Assembly: GCF_000972845.2 (NCBI RefSeq)
Contig: NC_040018.1
Span: 17,202,444-17,266,443, forward strand
DNA: 64,000 bases
Source of the DNA: Larimichthys crocea
Lineage: Eukaryota > Chordata > Actinopteri > Sciaenidae
Reading direction: 5' to 3'
Shown: in pieces, positions 33,777 through 47,896 of the stretch
How the letters are laid out: each line of letters starts with the position of its first letter
How positions within the stretch are numbered: position 1 is the first letter of the stretch
Position numbers and translations under genes: made by a program
The notes under the pieces: generated by a model
Seen by the model: the letters and a program-made list of their open reading frames with translations, nothing else
What the model was told of the DNA's origin: nothing
The model's database searches: none

Positions 33777-35568
33777 GTCTGATAGATTATTTACAAGCTT
33801 CATATAATATCTGTGCATGACAGCTATGGTGTGGTTCAGGTGCTTTGCTAAAGAGCTTCATGCATTGACATTAATGTTGAAAGAGCATGTAACTTGTGAG
33901 CTGTAGAATCATCCAATATGGACTCAGACTCAAGAACTCTGTCGTCCCCCTGGCCAAAAAATGTAGTTTGGTTTTTACTATTATATAGTTTTCTGTTTGT
34001 AAAGATCAGGTTTAATTTCTTAACACATGGTTCACTTCTGTGTGTATGTTTACTTTCCCTGCACGTTCTTCTTTGCACATGTCAATTTTCTATGCACATT
34101 CCTAAGTTTTTAGCACAGGTTTAATTTATTTGCTTTCTTTCTAGCCACTTCTACTTCCTGTCATAGTAGACTGATTTTATGTAGATTTGTCATTTCTATG
34201 AGCACATGTAGATATAGATGTAAATGTAGATGTAGATGTAGGAGAAGAGAAGAGAAATAAATAAAGAAAGAAAGACTTGGCTGATATTACTGTAAGAAAA
34301 TACTTTAATATAAGATTTGAGTTCTCACTAAGAAGCTTTCATCAGTGTTGAAAGAGAATGTAGTTTATTATTTTACTGTCTAGTCTAGTGTGTCTCTAAT
34401 GTCTAGTATCTGCCTCTTGTTTCACTTGAGTGTGTGTTACTGTGTGATCATAATTACAAATTTGAGAGCAGACAGAGTGGAGTGGTTCTGCATCTACAGC
34501 AGTAATTACCATCACTGACCTTGCTGACAGTGTTTGTATCTTTTTTGCCTCTCCTGTGAGAAACTTTGAGTAGATCTGTGTGACTCTCGGTCATCTCCGC
34601 CTGTCTCACTCTCAATCTGTCTGTCCGTTGACTTTCACTTCTCCTCTTCAGCTGTTCACACACTGAACCACATTAGCAGACAGATGTACAGGGAGCAGAG
34701 GAGAGTGACGGCTGTGCTCTGTTAGGCAGAAAATTCAGATTCAATACAGATTTCCTGGTATTCATTCATTTTGCTTCTTCCTTGGATTCGTCATTTATGG
34801 TTTTATAGCAGATTACAGTCTTTCAATGAAACTGATTTATTGAATATTTTCTCCTAGAAGGCGCTGTAACCTTCCCAATCAATAAAACCAGACATGTTTT
34901 ATGGCTGAAAGGATATTGACTGTGAAATCCAAAGAATGTCTAACTCTGTGTACATTAAGCAGGTATGCCATCTGTGTATACCGACATAGAGGCATAAATC
35001 CACCTTTTGTGTGCTGACATGTCAAGGCCGGTTTATAAGATTTCCCTCCACCGTGTTAGACTACAATTCTTATCTGTAGTCTGTTTGCTGTTATGTTGTG
35101 CACCTTCCCGAGCCTTCCTGATTTTTTAGTTGAAATTGTCCTGGTTGCAGCCAGAGGTTTCATTGTGTGGTTTAGTAGCTGATTTATTTGCTGAGACCTT
35201 TTCTCAAACTGAATAATTATCTCATCAGAACAAAGAGTACATTAGGAAAGAAGAACATCTTAAAAACTAATCTCACAGATAAGATGTAAAATGTACAGAA
35301 AAAAAAACAAAACAATATCCTCTTATCAGAGAGAAAACAGGTTAGATACATATAAACTCTATATATACTAAATATAAAAGAAGAGAGAGGAGACTGTGTG
35401 TCAGTGTGTGTCTGGACAGAGGATTGTGGGCTGCTCTTACTAATGGCTCATATGCGCAGCTCCTGTGGTGTTATTTATCTTCACTGTCAAACTAACCCAA
35501 CATACAGAAACCAGAACTGTCACACAAGCTGTTTTTTTCTGCGGGCAATTGGGACCCACCAAGCTGGC

Positions 35569-35622
35569 AAACCCACACACACACACACATACATACACAT
35601 GCACACACACACACACACACGT
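35569..35622. repeat. (CA)n microsatellite, interrupted
   Basis: Runs of ca units are broken by catacatacacatg. The histidine/threonine and valine/cysteine-rich open frames over it are artefacts of the repeat. Confidence 0.9.
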
Positions 35623-36606
35623 ATGGACACACATATACCACCCACCCATTCAAGCTCTGCTAATGGACTGTATGATAACTACTTAAAAACATACTCTGAC
35701 AAAGCCTAAAAACTCAAATCAGAGACAGTGGACACATCCAGTATTAGCTCAGTAGTTGTAATTATACACATTGAAATGGGCCAAAATAACTTTTGATGCA
35801 TTTACAATTTTAGCAACAGTTTGTTGAAAGTAAACATAGCAAATCTATTCAGCCATATTGATTAATATAAGCCCACCAAACCAAACCGACCCCTTCTTCA
35901 TTACAGAGAAATTAGTAGTTTTGCAAATTAGCACCCTCAGTTTCAGAGTCTAATGCCACTGCCATAAATATAGACATAAGTTATACATATGTGTTATGAT
36001 TATATTACTTACTGGTGAGTCAACGACTTTTCTAACATCAAGTAAGTGCAACAACAAGAGCAGCCAGCTAATATTACTTGGGGGCTCATGTCTGTCTTTC
36101 AGCCTTTTATTTCCCAGAGCTCTCGCCAAAAACTAAGTCAGTCCCAGATTTATTAATTTTCTCTTCTTTCCTTCTTCCATCAACATCCCCCCTCAGTCTT
36201 TTCACCTCTGACATTATGTCCATACAGGTTGCTGAACTGGTTACACTCCCCACCTGCCCAACTCCATAAACTGAGCTAACATTAGGTAAGAGCAGCTATG
36301 GTTTGCAGCGGTTTACTTTCCTGTCCCTCAGGAAAATCAGTAAAATATTTGTTGGTGTGTGAATTAGTGCAGTTATGTAATTCCCCTGGGTAATCACACT
36401 TGAAGCACAAAGTTATGAAGCACAGAGTGAGAATGACATGAGTCACCATTCACCTAATCACTTAGGTACAGTGTAGCATCAGAATGACATGAAATCTTTT
36501 GTTTCATGGCAAAAAAGTTATGCAATGATGCTTTAAATCCAAGCAGGAGCACTTATGTTCCATTGAACTGCTTCAAAATACATAAAATAGATAACTGGCT
36601 GCTATT

Positions 36607-36730
36607 AAAGGTTCAGTGTGTAACTTTTAGGGTGATCTTTTCATCTTAAAAAATGTAGCATTTTTTTTTATTACCTTAGAGTTAGTCTTTTATATCTACA
36701 TATGGAGCAGGTCCTCTTACACAGAGTCAA
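36607..36730. repeat. Fragment of the 'aaaggttcagtgtgtaac' repeat family
   Basis: AAAGGTTCAGTGTGTAACTT is the terminal sequence shared with the copies at 17594 and 45078, here followed by a 'accttagagttagtctttta' stretch and 'tctacatatggagcaggtcc'. Only part of the element is recognisable. Confidence 0.45.
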
Positions 36731-36831
36731 CAAATACACCAATACAGTACAGCACAAGTAACAATGACATTTGCTAAATACAATTTCTAAATATATGCAA
36801 CTATATCTACTCTTCTTTTCTCACTTGTTGG

Positions 36832-36832
36832 A

Positions 36833-36861
<29 letters not shown>
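36832..36861. repeat. (AC)n microsatellite
   Basis: There are fifteen uninterrupted ac units. Confidence 0.95.
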
Positions 36862-36864
<3 letters not shown>

Positions 36865-39800
36865 TCTCCAGTAATGTGTGGGAAGGTACTGGCCATTTAT
36901 TATTCTGATAAATAGCTGGGTGACTGCTCTGACACTGACATTTAGCCCCATTAGTGTGGATAGTGGCAGGAACACTGACAAGTCTTTAGAGCCACATGGC
37001 TTTTCGCAGACTTACAGCTCATGATTGTAGTTATTTTTTATACCTTTTAGCAGTTAGATTAGATGTGAATAATTTCAATTTTTACATGCATGTATACATG
37101 AGACCGTGGGCGTGAATATACTCCTCTCACTGTGACAGAGTCGGTCAAAATGAGGTATTTTATTCATCAGAGCAGACAAAGCAGACACAATGTTTTGAAT
37201 GTATCAACACAAATGACCACACAGTGACAACCAATATTATGTGAGACTCATTTATTAGTCTAGTAATCAGTCTGGTGTGATGGCTGGCATTTAACACTGA
37301 TGATGACACTCAATAAACTAACAACAGGAATAGATTGAGCCTGAAAAGCAGCAACAACACAACAAAGATCTAATCAAAGATGTAATCATCCAGATAGCAT
37401 ATTTGCATAGATATTTATTAGATTTTGGATATTTTCCACACTTTCTACAGTATAAAACAGCTTCTTTCATGTATGAGGGTAAATATAAAGCCAGCACTTA
37501 CAATCTACCATCTTTAAGCCCACAGACCATCTCTGTTTCTATGTGTACACACAGCAAGTGAAATGGCTGTGCAGTAAGAGAGACTAGAAAATAGTAATTT
37601 ATAGTTCTGGATTCAGGCGGTTTTCTGTTGAGTCTCCAAATGAATATTAGTTTTTTTGGAATGAAACTGAGCTCCAGGTGACAGACTGTGTTTACTGTGT
37701 TCGAGTACCAAGCTGTAAAAGATTGTGAGCCAATGAGCTCGAAAATTAAAACGTCAGCTAGGGAAGCTAAATGATGGACAGAAACTAGAAGAATAAACTG
37801 AGATTGATTACATATAACCAAGTCTGTGTCATATAGAGTGCCATTTAAGTATGTTCAGTTATGTACTAAGAGTTCCTCTATAGCTTTAGATATTAGACAT
37901 ACAAGACATCATAATAATCAGAGTGGCCTCGTTAACTATTAATGTTTGGGCTGTTCATATTTGTTCATAAAATAAAAATAGTATTAGATTAAACTTTGAC
38001 CTAATGGTGGTTCTAGGGGAAAGGTTACCAGCGTTACCAGCTACATTTCATCTGTAAAAGTGATATATATGTATCAAATATGATATAGTTGTGGAGACAG
38101 TTCACTCAAAACCAAAAATGTGAACATCATGGTGGCACTAGAGGAAAAGTCAGTGGATCACCAAAGTATGGCCTCATAAAGAAAACAGAATTTCATAGTA
38201 AACCATTTAAAAGTTGTTGCAATATTTCTGTCTGTAAACTGACCTTAGAGCCATGGTGCTAACATGACTGAAATAATTACATTTCATGAACTAAATCAGC
38301 AAAACAAAAAGCACAATTACATTTCATGGCACAAAGCTACACTGTGCTGTCACTCTGAACTGAAAAAAGTATTCACATGTAATGGCATCAGATACTTTTA
38401 GCTGGCTTTAACTTATTGTCGGTCCTAAATGAGCACTTTTAGCTTACATTCTCCACACAGGGAACAAAGGCATTCTGAGAGCAGGAGGATGAAGGCCAAT
38501 AGTTCAGATAGTAAGTGTAGTTATGTACAACATCAAAAAGAGTCTCTAGAGTCTCTGATCAGAACAGTGTCCATTGCAAGTCACACAGAAACAGAACAGT
38601 CTAATGCTGTAATGGACCAATGTGTATGAAGTATTCAATAAAGCAGTGTAATAATCCCTTTCAGTACAGACAATGCTCCTAATTTCTCTCTTCTATCTAC
38701 TAAAGTGTTGTGTGTTTGGTTTTGTTCATTAGTTTTGTGAAATGTTACTAAAGGCATATCACACATGATATGTGTGTTGTTGTAGCCGAAGGTAATCACA
38801 GTGTGCCACAGGCCATGTTTCCATTATCTCGTCTGTTTTTTAATATATTTGCATTTTCAAACTGCTAATATGGTTTTGTCACTACACAAACACTGTTACT
38901 GCATTAGTTATTGGTTTGATTAATGGTTTTGTATTGATTACTGACCGATCAAGTGTCTTATCAGCTAATGGTATTCAACTTCTAACAGCAGTATGCAGTA
39001 AATGATTGTCCTATGTGTGTGTTTTAAACTACATGTAGAAATATGTTCATCTTTGGAGTGCAAAGTTTGTTATAATCTAAGATAGATGATGACTGTTGTA
39101 ATATAACATTAATGTAAAGAGTGATACATGAAGTTAAAAGTCCTGTTGTGCTGTTGTGCTCTTGTCCAATCATTATGCTTTGTACTTCTAGGCCACTGTA
39201 GCAAATTAGAGTGTCTTCCAATTCCCTCTGTGATTTCTGCTTCACATTTACAAGTTGATTATATCTAACACCATCTTACTGGTGTAATTTATTTGAAGAG
39301 AAACATTGTGTTTCCATAACTGCAAACGCAGAGTTGTCTGCAAGGCCATCACAAAACATAATCTTTGGGACTGTTGAAGCTGATTTTAGAGGTTGATTCA
39401 TTTGTTCTCAGTGACTGAGGAGGAGGTGTTGGTGGTGGTCTGTGTTGCATGGATCGCACATTGTATAATTCCAATAAACTTTTATCCCTGAGTTGTTATC
39501 ACACACTAAATTCGTAAATTGGATCCCATTTTCAGCTTCACGTTCCTCGATGCAGTGACTGTGAAAGAGTGCAATGATTGCTGGGTCAGATGCATGACGG
39601 AAGATCGTAAAGATCATAATACACAACAACAGTTCATGAATACTAAAACAGCAAAGCTGTCATGTTTGATGGTAACAGAGGTGAAAAAGTAAGGCAGGCT
39701 TGCAACCTCAATTGCAAGTTCAAGTGTAAGGTCACAAGGACTTTGATAAATGAACTAACTAACATCACCCTCGCCTTTAATAACATCTGTCCAGATGCCC

Positions 39801-40274
39801 TTGGAAAATTTCCACCTCCTCTGGTGGAGCTGCTCAGTGGCCAGTGATACATGTGGTTGTACTGAATTACAATGTGGAGAGGTAGAATTTTACGATATTT
39901 AATACATTTTCTTCCCCAAAGCAAACATGTTTACCTGTTGTACCTGGATAAATGACTGGATTACTAGAGATAGTGAACACTTCTTTTAGTGTTTGGCCTG
40001 CAGTAGAAAGTAAGGAGTGATAGAAAACATCAGGGGGGGTGACATGCAACAAAGGTCAAACTAGATACATGTACATGGACTTTACCAGAAAGCACCACAA
40101 AAAAGATTACAAAGGGCAGTCAACAAAAGCACCACACAGGAAAGCATGGAGAGAGGAGACAGAATTTTTCATTAAAATACCATAAAAGTCATCTTAGGTG
40201 GGAAGCTGCCAAGAAATACCACACTTAATGGTATAGCTTTATTTTACAATGACTTGAGAAAATTTGAAAAAATA

Positions 40275-40295
40275 CTAGTGTACTACTACTACTAC

Positions 40296-40330
<35 letters not shown>

Positions 40331-40342
40331 CTAATACTACTA
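40275..40342. repeat. Self-complementary trinucleotide repeat (TAC)n(TAG)n
   Basis: A run of tac/act units switches at ACTAGT to a longer run of tag/agt units and ends in agtactaatactact. Because agt is the complement of act, the whole tract can fold on itself. Confidence 0.95.
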
Positions 40343-43102
40343 AAACGTGAATGAATTCCAGCAACACCTGAATATGCACCATGACTAGGAGGTCTTCAAA
40401 ACTAGTTGGCAAGCAAGCAGAGAAGTCAAGATAGATCTTTGTTGAAACATACAACTTTTGTTACTCCACGTCAGAGAAGAGAAAAACATAAAGAAAAGAA
40501 AATGACCAAGCCTATGTCTGAAGAAGTTAAGGTTAAGGTGACGAGTGATGTTCACTGACAACTAGTGGTCAGTTTGAAACAAGCGGCAACCTCTGTGGCT
40601 CTAAAGTGAAGCCTCTGCAGAAATGCCAAAAACTGCAGTTCCTCAAACAGCCACTTGAGGCTGGCTACAGAACAACTCAATCTTTATAAGCCCCCATATT
40701 AACAGCAGAAATAAATAAACAAACAGAAATCTTTACAGCCTGGTACAAAAAACAGTTTGGGACTCTATAGCTAATTTTGCTGTTTATGACAACTGTGCTG
40801 AGCCTGAATTTCTATTTAACTCACCTCAAACTCACTCAATTATATTAAGTCTTAAAGTTATACATAATTAACGACATGGCTGCTTGATTGACAGATAGGT
40901 GCTGTTAAAGATGGCTTGTTTCAGCACCCAGCCCACCTCAGGTACACCGATGATCCACATCCATTCACTACTGTCAGTGTATGTATAATTTATCTTTGAC
41001 CCTTCATTAACATTGTAAGTCTTAAAGTTCCACTAACAGAGCATTTGCGGGAGACCAATTTAGAGGAACCTATAGCAGCCGTTCTTAAAGGGTTTGGTAG
41101 AAACATTTTACAAATGTGACAGTACTGCACTAAAATAAAAAGTGATCAGGACTCATAAACTATCAATCAAGTAGCTCAAGAAGTGATACTGTAAATTTTA
41201 GGTCAATCATTTGAATGCACAGACCCCTTTTGCAATTCACAGTGTGAGTGATTTCAATTCATACAACTTGTGCACTGAAGTGGTAATAATTTCATAATAA
41301 AAACCTTTATATCAAAGTGTACTGATGGCTCTTTAATGTGAGAATCTGACATGTTGCGTGCCCTGACCAGCAGAGCTCTGTCAGAACATGATATTTGACT
41401 GTAGGCAGGAGGTGTGTATGTCTAAATAATCTCACAGTGTGTGGGTGTGTTGTTGTGATGTATGTGTACACTGTTTGTCCCCATGGTTTGTATTTCGTGT
41501 GTGTGTGCATCTTATTGAAATCTATGTGATGACATTCTAATCAACTCATTAATTATAAGTAATTCCTACCCCCTGCCCCACATCCCTACGTGTACCCAGT
41601 GTCACATGGCTAGGCAGGTGTCACTGCACAGGAGGGCCCCCTGATGCTGCTCTGTGCTGAGCCTGTTTTCGTTTCTTCATTGGCTTCATGGCTGACTAAA
41701 TTTAAATCTGCATAAATTAGGTGTTTTCACCTGGGTTTAAGTGTAAGGTTAATTTAATTTGTTCTTATCAAGAGAAATTTTGCATACAGCTTCTGTGCAT
41801 CATAGGTCTTTATCCCAGACATTTCAACATGAAACAATATAGGAATAAAACAAGTGTAAAAAATAAAATTAATGATGGCTGAATTCCATTTAGCTGCTTT
41901 AGGTTCAGGGTCCTAGTTTTATGCATGCATTTCACTGTCACACTGTCTGTGCGCAGCATAGTGCAGCCTATTTGAGTATGACCGTACATACAGGAAATGA
42001 TGATCACAAAATGATGATCGAAATGTCTGCTGTAAAAAAAGGCCTATTCCAGTCTTAAAGTTGTTTACATGCATTTTTCAAATACAAGTTCACTATTTCA
42101 AAACCCTTCACACAGTCGGCACATGACAATGTGGACTAGACTGTGGATTTATGACCACCACATTGACCACCACGTGATGAGATTTATTGAATGCTGGTCT
42201 GACCTTATCTGCAATAGATTTCCAGAGAGGGATAAGACCAGCGAGAAGATTATTTCCCAGGTGTACTGTAGGAGGTCCTCTCTTACAATACATACGGTGT
42301 GATGTTGATGAGAACCTGCGGCGAATGCAGATGACGGGGTTGAGTAGACTGTTACATTTCTACACCTGTAGGTGCCCTATACAAGTTTGTATAGTGAACA
42401 TGCGTTGTTTTGCATTGGCATTGCTTTAGTTTGATTTTGTGCACTTCAAATTACTCTCCTACTGATTAATGGATTTCAGTGGCATACTTTAAAGTTTTAG
42501 GGTTCAGCAGTTGATCCTGAGATGTGTGTGAAGTGTTTGGGTTGCTCCAGTGCATTTTGGATTTGAGATTAACTGTTATGCTGGCTGGACTCCAGACTTT
42601 CATAAGATTTAATTTTACAGATAGGTAGAGTATGATATCTATGATTTGATATTGTGCACTTATTGTTTCCTTCGGGCTCAGAGACAGCTGTGGCAAATCA
42701 TATAAGACCACTGGAGTGTCTCCTGAGTGTCGAGGTGTACTGTTTGTTCTCATCACAATGTTATGCATTGCACTATGCAAGGTTTGTCTGCAGGATGAAA
42801 CATTATGTTATTTGAAAAGAAATGCCTGCTTTAAAAAATAAAATGTATAATGAATATAATGACATATTTTATATGTTAAATAGTTCAGATGGTAGACAGG
42901 AGGTGTGTGCTGTAGATATTTACACTGTGATTGCATTATGGGACTTCTTCTCATGCTTTTTAACATGTGTTATACACTGTATGTAGCTAATATTTATGTT
43001 GATCACACAAAATCTATATGGTGACATTTATGGAATCGTTGAGAAGACAAGAGAGGGAAAACAAAAGACAACAGGAAAGTAAATCACCAGAGACTGTGAG
43101 AT

Positions 43103-43146
<44 letters not shown>
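43103..43146. repeat. (GAAA)n microsatellite
   Basis: There are about eleven gaaa units, purine-only on the + strand. Confidence 0.95.
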
Positions 43147-43405
43147 GAGGCAACATGAGTGATGTTTCATAATGTAGGAATTAACCATGAAATTGGTCTG
43201 ACATTTTTTTCTGCAACTATATTACCGCTTCCTCGATGACATTTATGTAATGTGATTTTGCCTCTATCCACAGAGGAGAGCTGTGATTGGTTGAATCCCC
43301 TCAGGTTATAATGTTAACAGCTGTAAGGTTTTCACACACATGGAGACACACACCTACCTACACAGAAATATTTGCATCTGCATGCATGTGTACACTTAAA
43401 AAATG

Positions 43406-43426
43406 GTTGTTGTTGTTGTTGTTGTT
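43406..43426. repeat. (GTT)n microsatellite
   Basis: A short run of gtt/ttg units follows aaaaatg. Confidence 0.85.
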
Positions 43427-43618
43427 CGTATTTGTGTTGACAAAAAATATGGGAAGAGGGCACAGGCTATAACATGCAACAAAGATCAGTCAAACTGGAG
43501 ACATTTCACTATTACTGGTATGTATCTAACTTGTGACTCATAGATTCAGGAGATTGGGAGGAAGGAAGTGTGTAGATGTTTGCCTAATTGTACTGACATA
43601 TCTGAGACTATCTTCTAT

Positions 43619-44064
43619 CTATAGGTCCTTCGTGCCGGGGATGTCAAGGTTCTCTCTAAGCAGCTGCTCCACGAAAGAAATCATTGATCCGCTTGCACCT
43701 TCAGTCCCTTCGGGTACTCCATATACCTTCATCTTTTCCCTCCTTGAGGGCCCCTCTTGGTCTGTTAGCTTCAGCTGAAACTGCTCTTGTATTTTTATCA
43801 TTTCTTGTAAAGCCTCTTCCACGTTTTTTTCATTCTCGCTTCGGCCTTGTCCAACTTGAAATAGTTTTTTGCAATTTCCCCTTTAATGTCTTCCAGCTGT
43901 TTTGTGTTATCTTGTCTGAAATTGTGTATTTCTCTGAGGATTAGTGTTAGGTGCAGTGAGTTTTCATCTCCATCCATTTTGTCACTGTGTTGGTTAGCTG
44001 TGGGGGAGCTGCACCTCGTTTTTATCAGTATTCAGAGCTTTTTACTTTTATGCTTAGACGCCAT
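43619..44064 (-). pseudogene. L1-type retrotransposon ORF1 fragment
   Basis: The minus-strand frame at 43619-43822 includes SRREKMKVYGVPEGTE and MISFVEQLLRENLDIPGTKD. This matches the start of the RNA-binding domain of L1/Tx1-type ORF1 proteins (RREN..I.G.PE......). Upstream on the same strand a charged, probably coiled-coil segment (LREIHNFRQDNTKQLEDIKG) lies in a shifted frame, and an ATG with MASKHKSKK lies at 44062-44064 before a stop. The frame is broken at least twice. Sequence beyond 43619 no longer matches, so the copy is cut at its 3' side. Confidence 0.7.
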
Positions 44065-44879
44065 CTTCACCCCCCTTCTAAATATACTGAACGTAGAAGA
44101 AAACTTTGCCTATTTTTGCCTTCAGATTTCTTTCACTTTTGTCAAAGACCTTTCTCTAAGCTGCCAATCTCTCTGGTGAACCCACAACACATTTTCTGGC
44201 TGATTTTGACATGTAAGTTGAAGATTCAGGTCCAGATGAGGCCATTGATGTACATTAAATGCTTGTTACTTTTAAAAATGCAATGATGAAATCATTACAG
44301 TGCATTATGATGTTTTCTCGCTTCGTCTTAAACATACACACACTCTACAGAAGAAACTCAACTTTGCCAATCTTAATAATAATACAAATATTTCAGCAAT
44401 GCAGCAGTGTAAATATGCTGTTCATCATACTGCCAAAATCCATAAATATTTAGAAATTAAGTGTTTACTATTTTTGCACTACCTGGCTGAGGATACACCC
44501 ATGCCTCCTCCAATCCATATGGAGTCATCAGCTCTCTCTTTTCACCTGCCAGCAAGGAGCTTCACCAGGAGGGTGTAAAATGGCCATAGGGCTAACAAGT
44601 CCTTATATGTTCTATTACCAAGAAACACCTGATTTCTCCTATCCCGGAGGTAACTGTAGAAAGGAACATCTATCAGTTATTCTGATAGATATCTGTCCAC
44701 AAGCAGAGCTGCCTCCGTCAACCCCCTATCTGAGATAAATGTTGTGCTAGTGCAGCAATTAATCATCTGGATCCTGAACTTGTGATTTCCCACTAGGTTC
44801 TACAGATTATCCAAACTCAGTTCAATATGTCACCTTATTAAGTAAGAAGAATGAGTTTTTACTCCAACCTGTGTTGAAT

Positions 44880-45078
44880 GGAGGCCTGAGACATACCACG
44901 GCGCTCTCCCACAGAGTCTGCCATGTTGCATCGACATGTTTGCAGCCCAGGACAGACCAACTAAATATATGAAAAGGGGTCACAGACACCATAGGTCCTC
45001 CACCATGCTTGGACGGTTACTGCAATCTGCAACCTCACCACTAGAGACCACTAAATCCAACACACCGGACCTTTAAGT
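44880..45078. repeat. Copy of the 'ggtccggtgtgt' repeat family, inverted
   Basis: Read on the minus strand it starts ACTTAAAGGTCCGGTGTGTT and runs through 'tagtggtctctagtggtgag' to 'agactctgtgggagagcgcc'. It belongs to the same family as 17594-17890 but keeps parts that copy lacks. Confidence 0.55.
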
Positions 45079-45479
45079 GTGTAAACATGGTATTTAAAAC
45101 CATGAAATTGTTTTTTCTCCAACCATATCATTTCCTGGGTGACATTTAAAGTTCATAATGCAGGCTGACTGGCTCATCTCTCTCTGCTGATTGTTCATAT
45201 TGCTTCAGTTGACATCAAAGTAGCGATTACGAATTACGAAAGGAGATATTAGCTGATATTTGCACACAACACAGTGTCTTGTAAAGTATGACTTCTTGAG
45301 AAAAAGACGATGCTGCACACTGCTTAGACACATGTACAATTTAATACTCTTGACAAAGGTCCAGAGGGATGGAAAGGTTGGTATGATTTATAAATTGTGA
45401 ATTGGTCTTCTTCCTCTTAACTAAAGAATTTTGTATTGAAAATAAATGGACAATAATTACTGTTATATCAATATTCTTT

Positions 45480-45600
45480 TGGGGTGGCAGTAGCTCAGTT
45501 CATAGGGACTTGGCTTGGGAACCGAAGGGTGGACTGGTAGCTGAAGAGGTGCCACTTCACCCTTGAGCAAGGAACCAAATTCTTGATCAAAGCTACAAAC
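45480..45600 (+). mobile_element. tRNA-derived SINE with internal deletion
   Basis: The head 'ggcagtagctcagttcatag' and ggacttggcttgggaaccg is the tRNA-like box A region of a common fish SINE. The sequence then jumps from ccgaagggt to ggactggtagctg, so the expected box B (a ggttcaagtcc-like stretch) is missing. The tail includes cttgagcaaggaaccaaa. It is not a tRNA gene. Confidence 0.65.
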
Positions 45601-47734
45601 ACATGAAGCTACTTACCTGATTAAAAGGCAAACATACACCAAAGACGCTGCCTGTCATGTTGCATTTTCATTACCTAACCCTCTGGCGTCCAAGCAATGG
45701 TCCTATCAATTGCTTTTGTAATTGTGTGTGATTGCTCAGACCACAGAATGAGACCCCCAAATGATATAATTTACAGAAAAAAAGTAATCTGTCAAGCTAC
45801 TATTTCCAAGAATGACCTTTCATGTTCAGTTTTTTCAGGCATTTGGGCTCAGTTCATGTGACTTCTACTTAAGTAAAGTCTCCTTTTATGATTTGATTTT
45901 GTTGATTTTAGATTTGACTTTGGACACTTGGTTTAGATGGAGCCAAAAAAAACATATAAATAAACTCCACTCCTGTACGTATTAAACAGCTTGATCATTA
46001 ATATGTAGAAAGAGACCAAAAGGTTAATTCAGCCATCTATTCAGGTGCTTCATTGAAGGTATGTTGCTAATGAGTCAACCAAAAACCAATTACGCATTTG
46101 TCTTTCTCTCTCTTCCACCGTATGTGTCTCTCTTTTCTTACTTTCTCTAAATTTGGCTATGACCTTTGTGCGAAGTGGTCATGATGTATGACAGCCCCTG
46201 GAGCCTGTAACGACACAATGAAACAGTACAAAGAAAAGAAATGAGGGAATGAGTCAGCAGAGTGACTGGATCAGAATGTGTTAACATGTGGTAAACACCA
46301 AGTTGACTGTGATCGTCATCCCAGGGCTGTAGCTCTGTGAAAAATTCATCATGGAGGTTCAGAGTCAGCTTGTGGTATAGATTTATTTTGAAATCCCTGA
46401 GCAGCTTCAAAACAAATTTCACTATCAGTTACTGGATAGCTGCAAATTAATATATGTATACGTCAAACACACAGCAGGTGTCATCTAAATGTCACTCTGG
46501 TACTTCCTTATATGTGGCAGAGTGTAGGGTTTGCCTCGGTCATAAAGACACGGGTTTGTGTCAAAACATATTCTCTGTGTAATATAGTCATTAATTACAC
46601 TGAAACGCCAAAAAAACAAATGGTGACTATCTGCTGTGTGTGCTGTGATTAAAGCCATACAAATGAAACAGACAATGAGCATTTCTTTCAAATCTATTTT
46701 CACTAATTGGGTATTCATTGGATTACCTGAGAAAGACGGACAACAATCAGATCGTTCACATTTCTCTGACATTCATGTTAACATCATTATCTTGTCCCAC
46801 TGTTATTGCCAAGTCAGTCTCAAATGATGTCAGCTGAGTCATCTGATTAGAGCACAGTTACGCATCTGACACTGACACAGCTAATCGAGTATTATATTGT
46901 GCAATATGCATTATAAAACTTATTGTATAACGTATTACATTTAAATTAATTAACAACAAAATGGAAATTAAAAGGACAAAGGCAAGAGGCAGATGCTTCT
47001 AGTTCTGTTTTAAAGCCATCAATAGTAGCAGGTTGCTAGTAAATGCAGCACTACTTTTTTAACATTTTTGTAATGGCACAAAGTGATATCAGTCAAACTT
47101 TATGCTAAAATAAACTGTCTGGTTACCACATGAAATTAAGTTTAATGTTCCCCAGCTGTGAGATGCTCTAACATTCTCTCTGTGCATTGCATTATGGGAC
47201 AATAGTGTCCATCAAAAAAAAAACAAGTGACACTAAAGAACGTAATCATGTCATTTTTTCATGAAACCCAAGACGAACCTGATCAGTATGGAATAAATTC
47301 AATAACAATAACAACAGCACAGTTGTTTTTTTAAGTTTTAGAACAATTGTAAACAATTGTAATTACCACATTACAGCTTTTAGGCAAACATCAAAGTGTT
47401 CAGCAGGAAATTTCCACGGTATGAATGTATCAGATGCTACCAGAGGCAGAATAATTGAGGGAGCTATCACTTAAAGCGTCACTTAATATTCTCTCAAGTG
47501 AAGAGAGAGGAAGATTAAATGCTTGAAATGCTATAAATTCCACTAGGAGCTCTCTCAAGTTAACAGTGAACATTAAGATGCATGAGAGCAAAGTGAATCT
47601 TTATGTAATTGCACGGACAGCTGGGCATGCAGGTGGAAAGGCAACTGTACTTTACGAGTCAGGTCACAGTGGTTTGTTATTGCAGACCCAGAGTATTCTG
47701 ATATGTTATATTTCATCTTGTTCCAGTCTGGGTA

Positions 47735-47896
47735 CTCTGGCTTCCTCCCACAGTCTAAAGACAGGCAGGTTAATTGGTGACTCTAAATTTCATGTGACAA
47801 TGAATAGTTGTTTATCTCTATGTGTTAGCACTGCAATGAATTGACGATTTGTCCAGGGTGTAGCTCACCTCTCTAGAAAAAAAAAAAAAAAAAAAA
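47735..47896 (+). repeat. Dispersed fish repeat ending in poly(A)
   Basis: The text 'ggcttcctcccacagtctaa', 'aggttaattggtgactctaa' and 'gacgatttgtccagggtgta' is a frequent fish interspersed sequence. It ends in an A-tract at 47877-47896, suggesting retroposition. A related piece lies inverted at 49040-49140. Confidence 0.6.

Noticed and set aside
35398..35709. 103-codon frame over the (CA)n repeat
   Set aside because: The histidine/threonine runs come from the microsatellite.
42069..42429. Overlapping open frames on both strands suggesting a small gene
   Set aside because: No family similarity, no splice sites or promoter that I can support.
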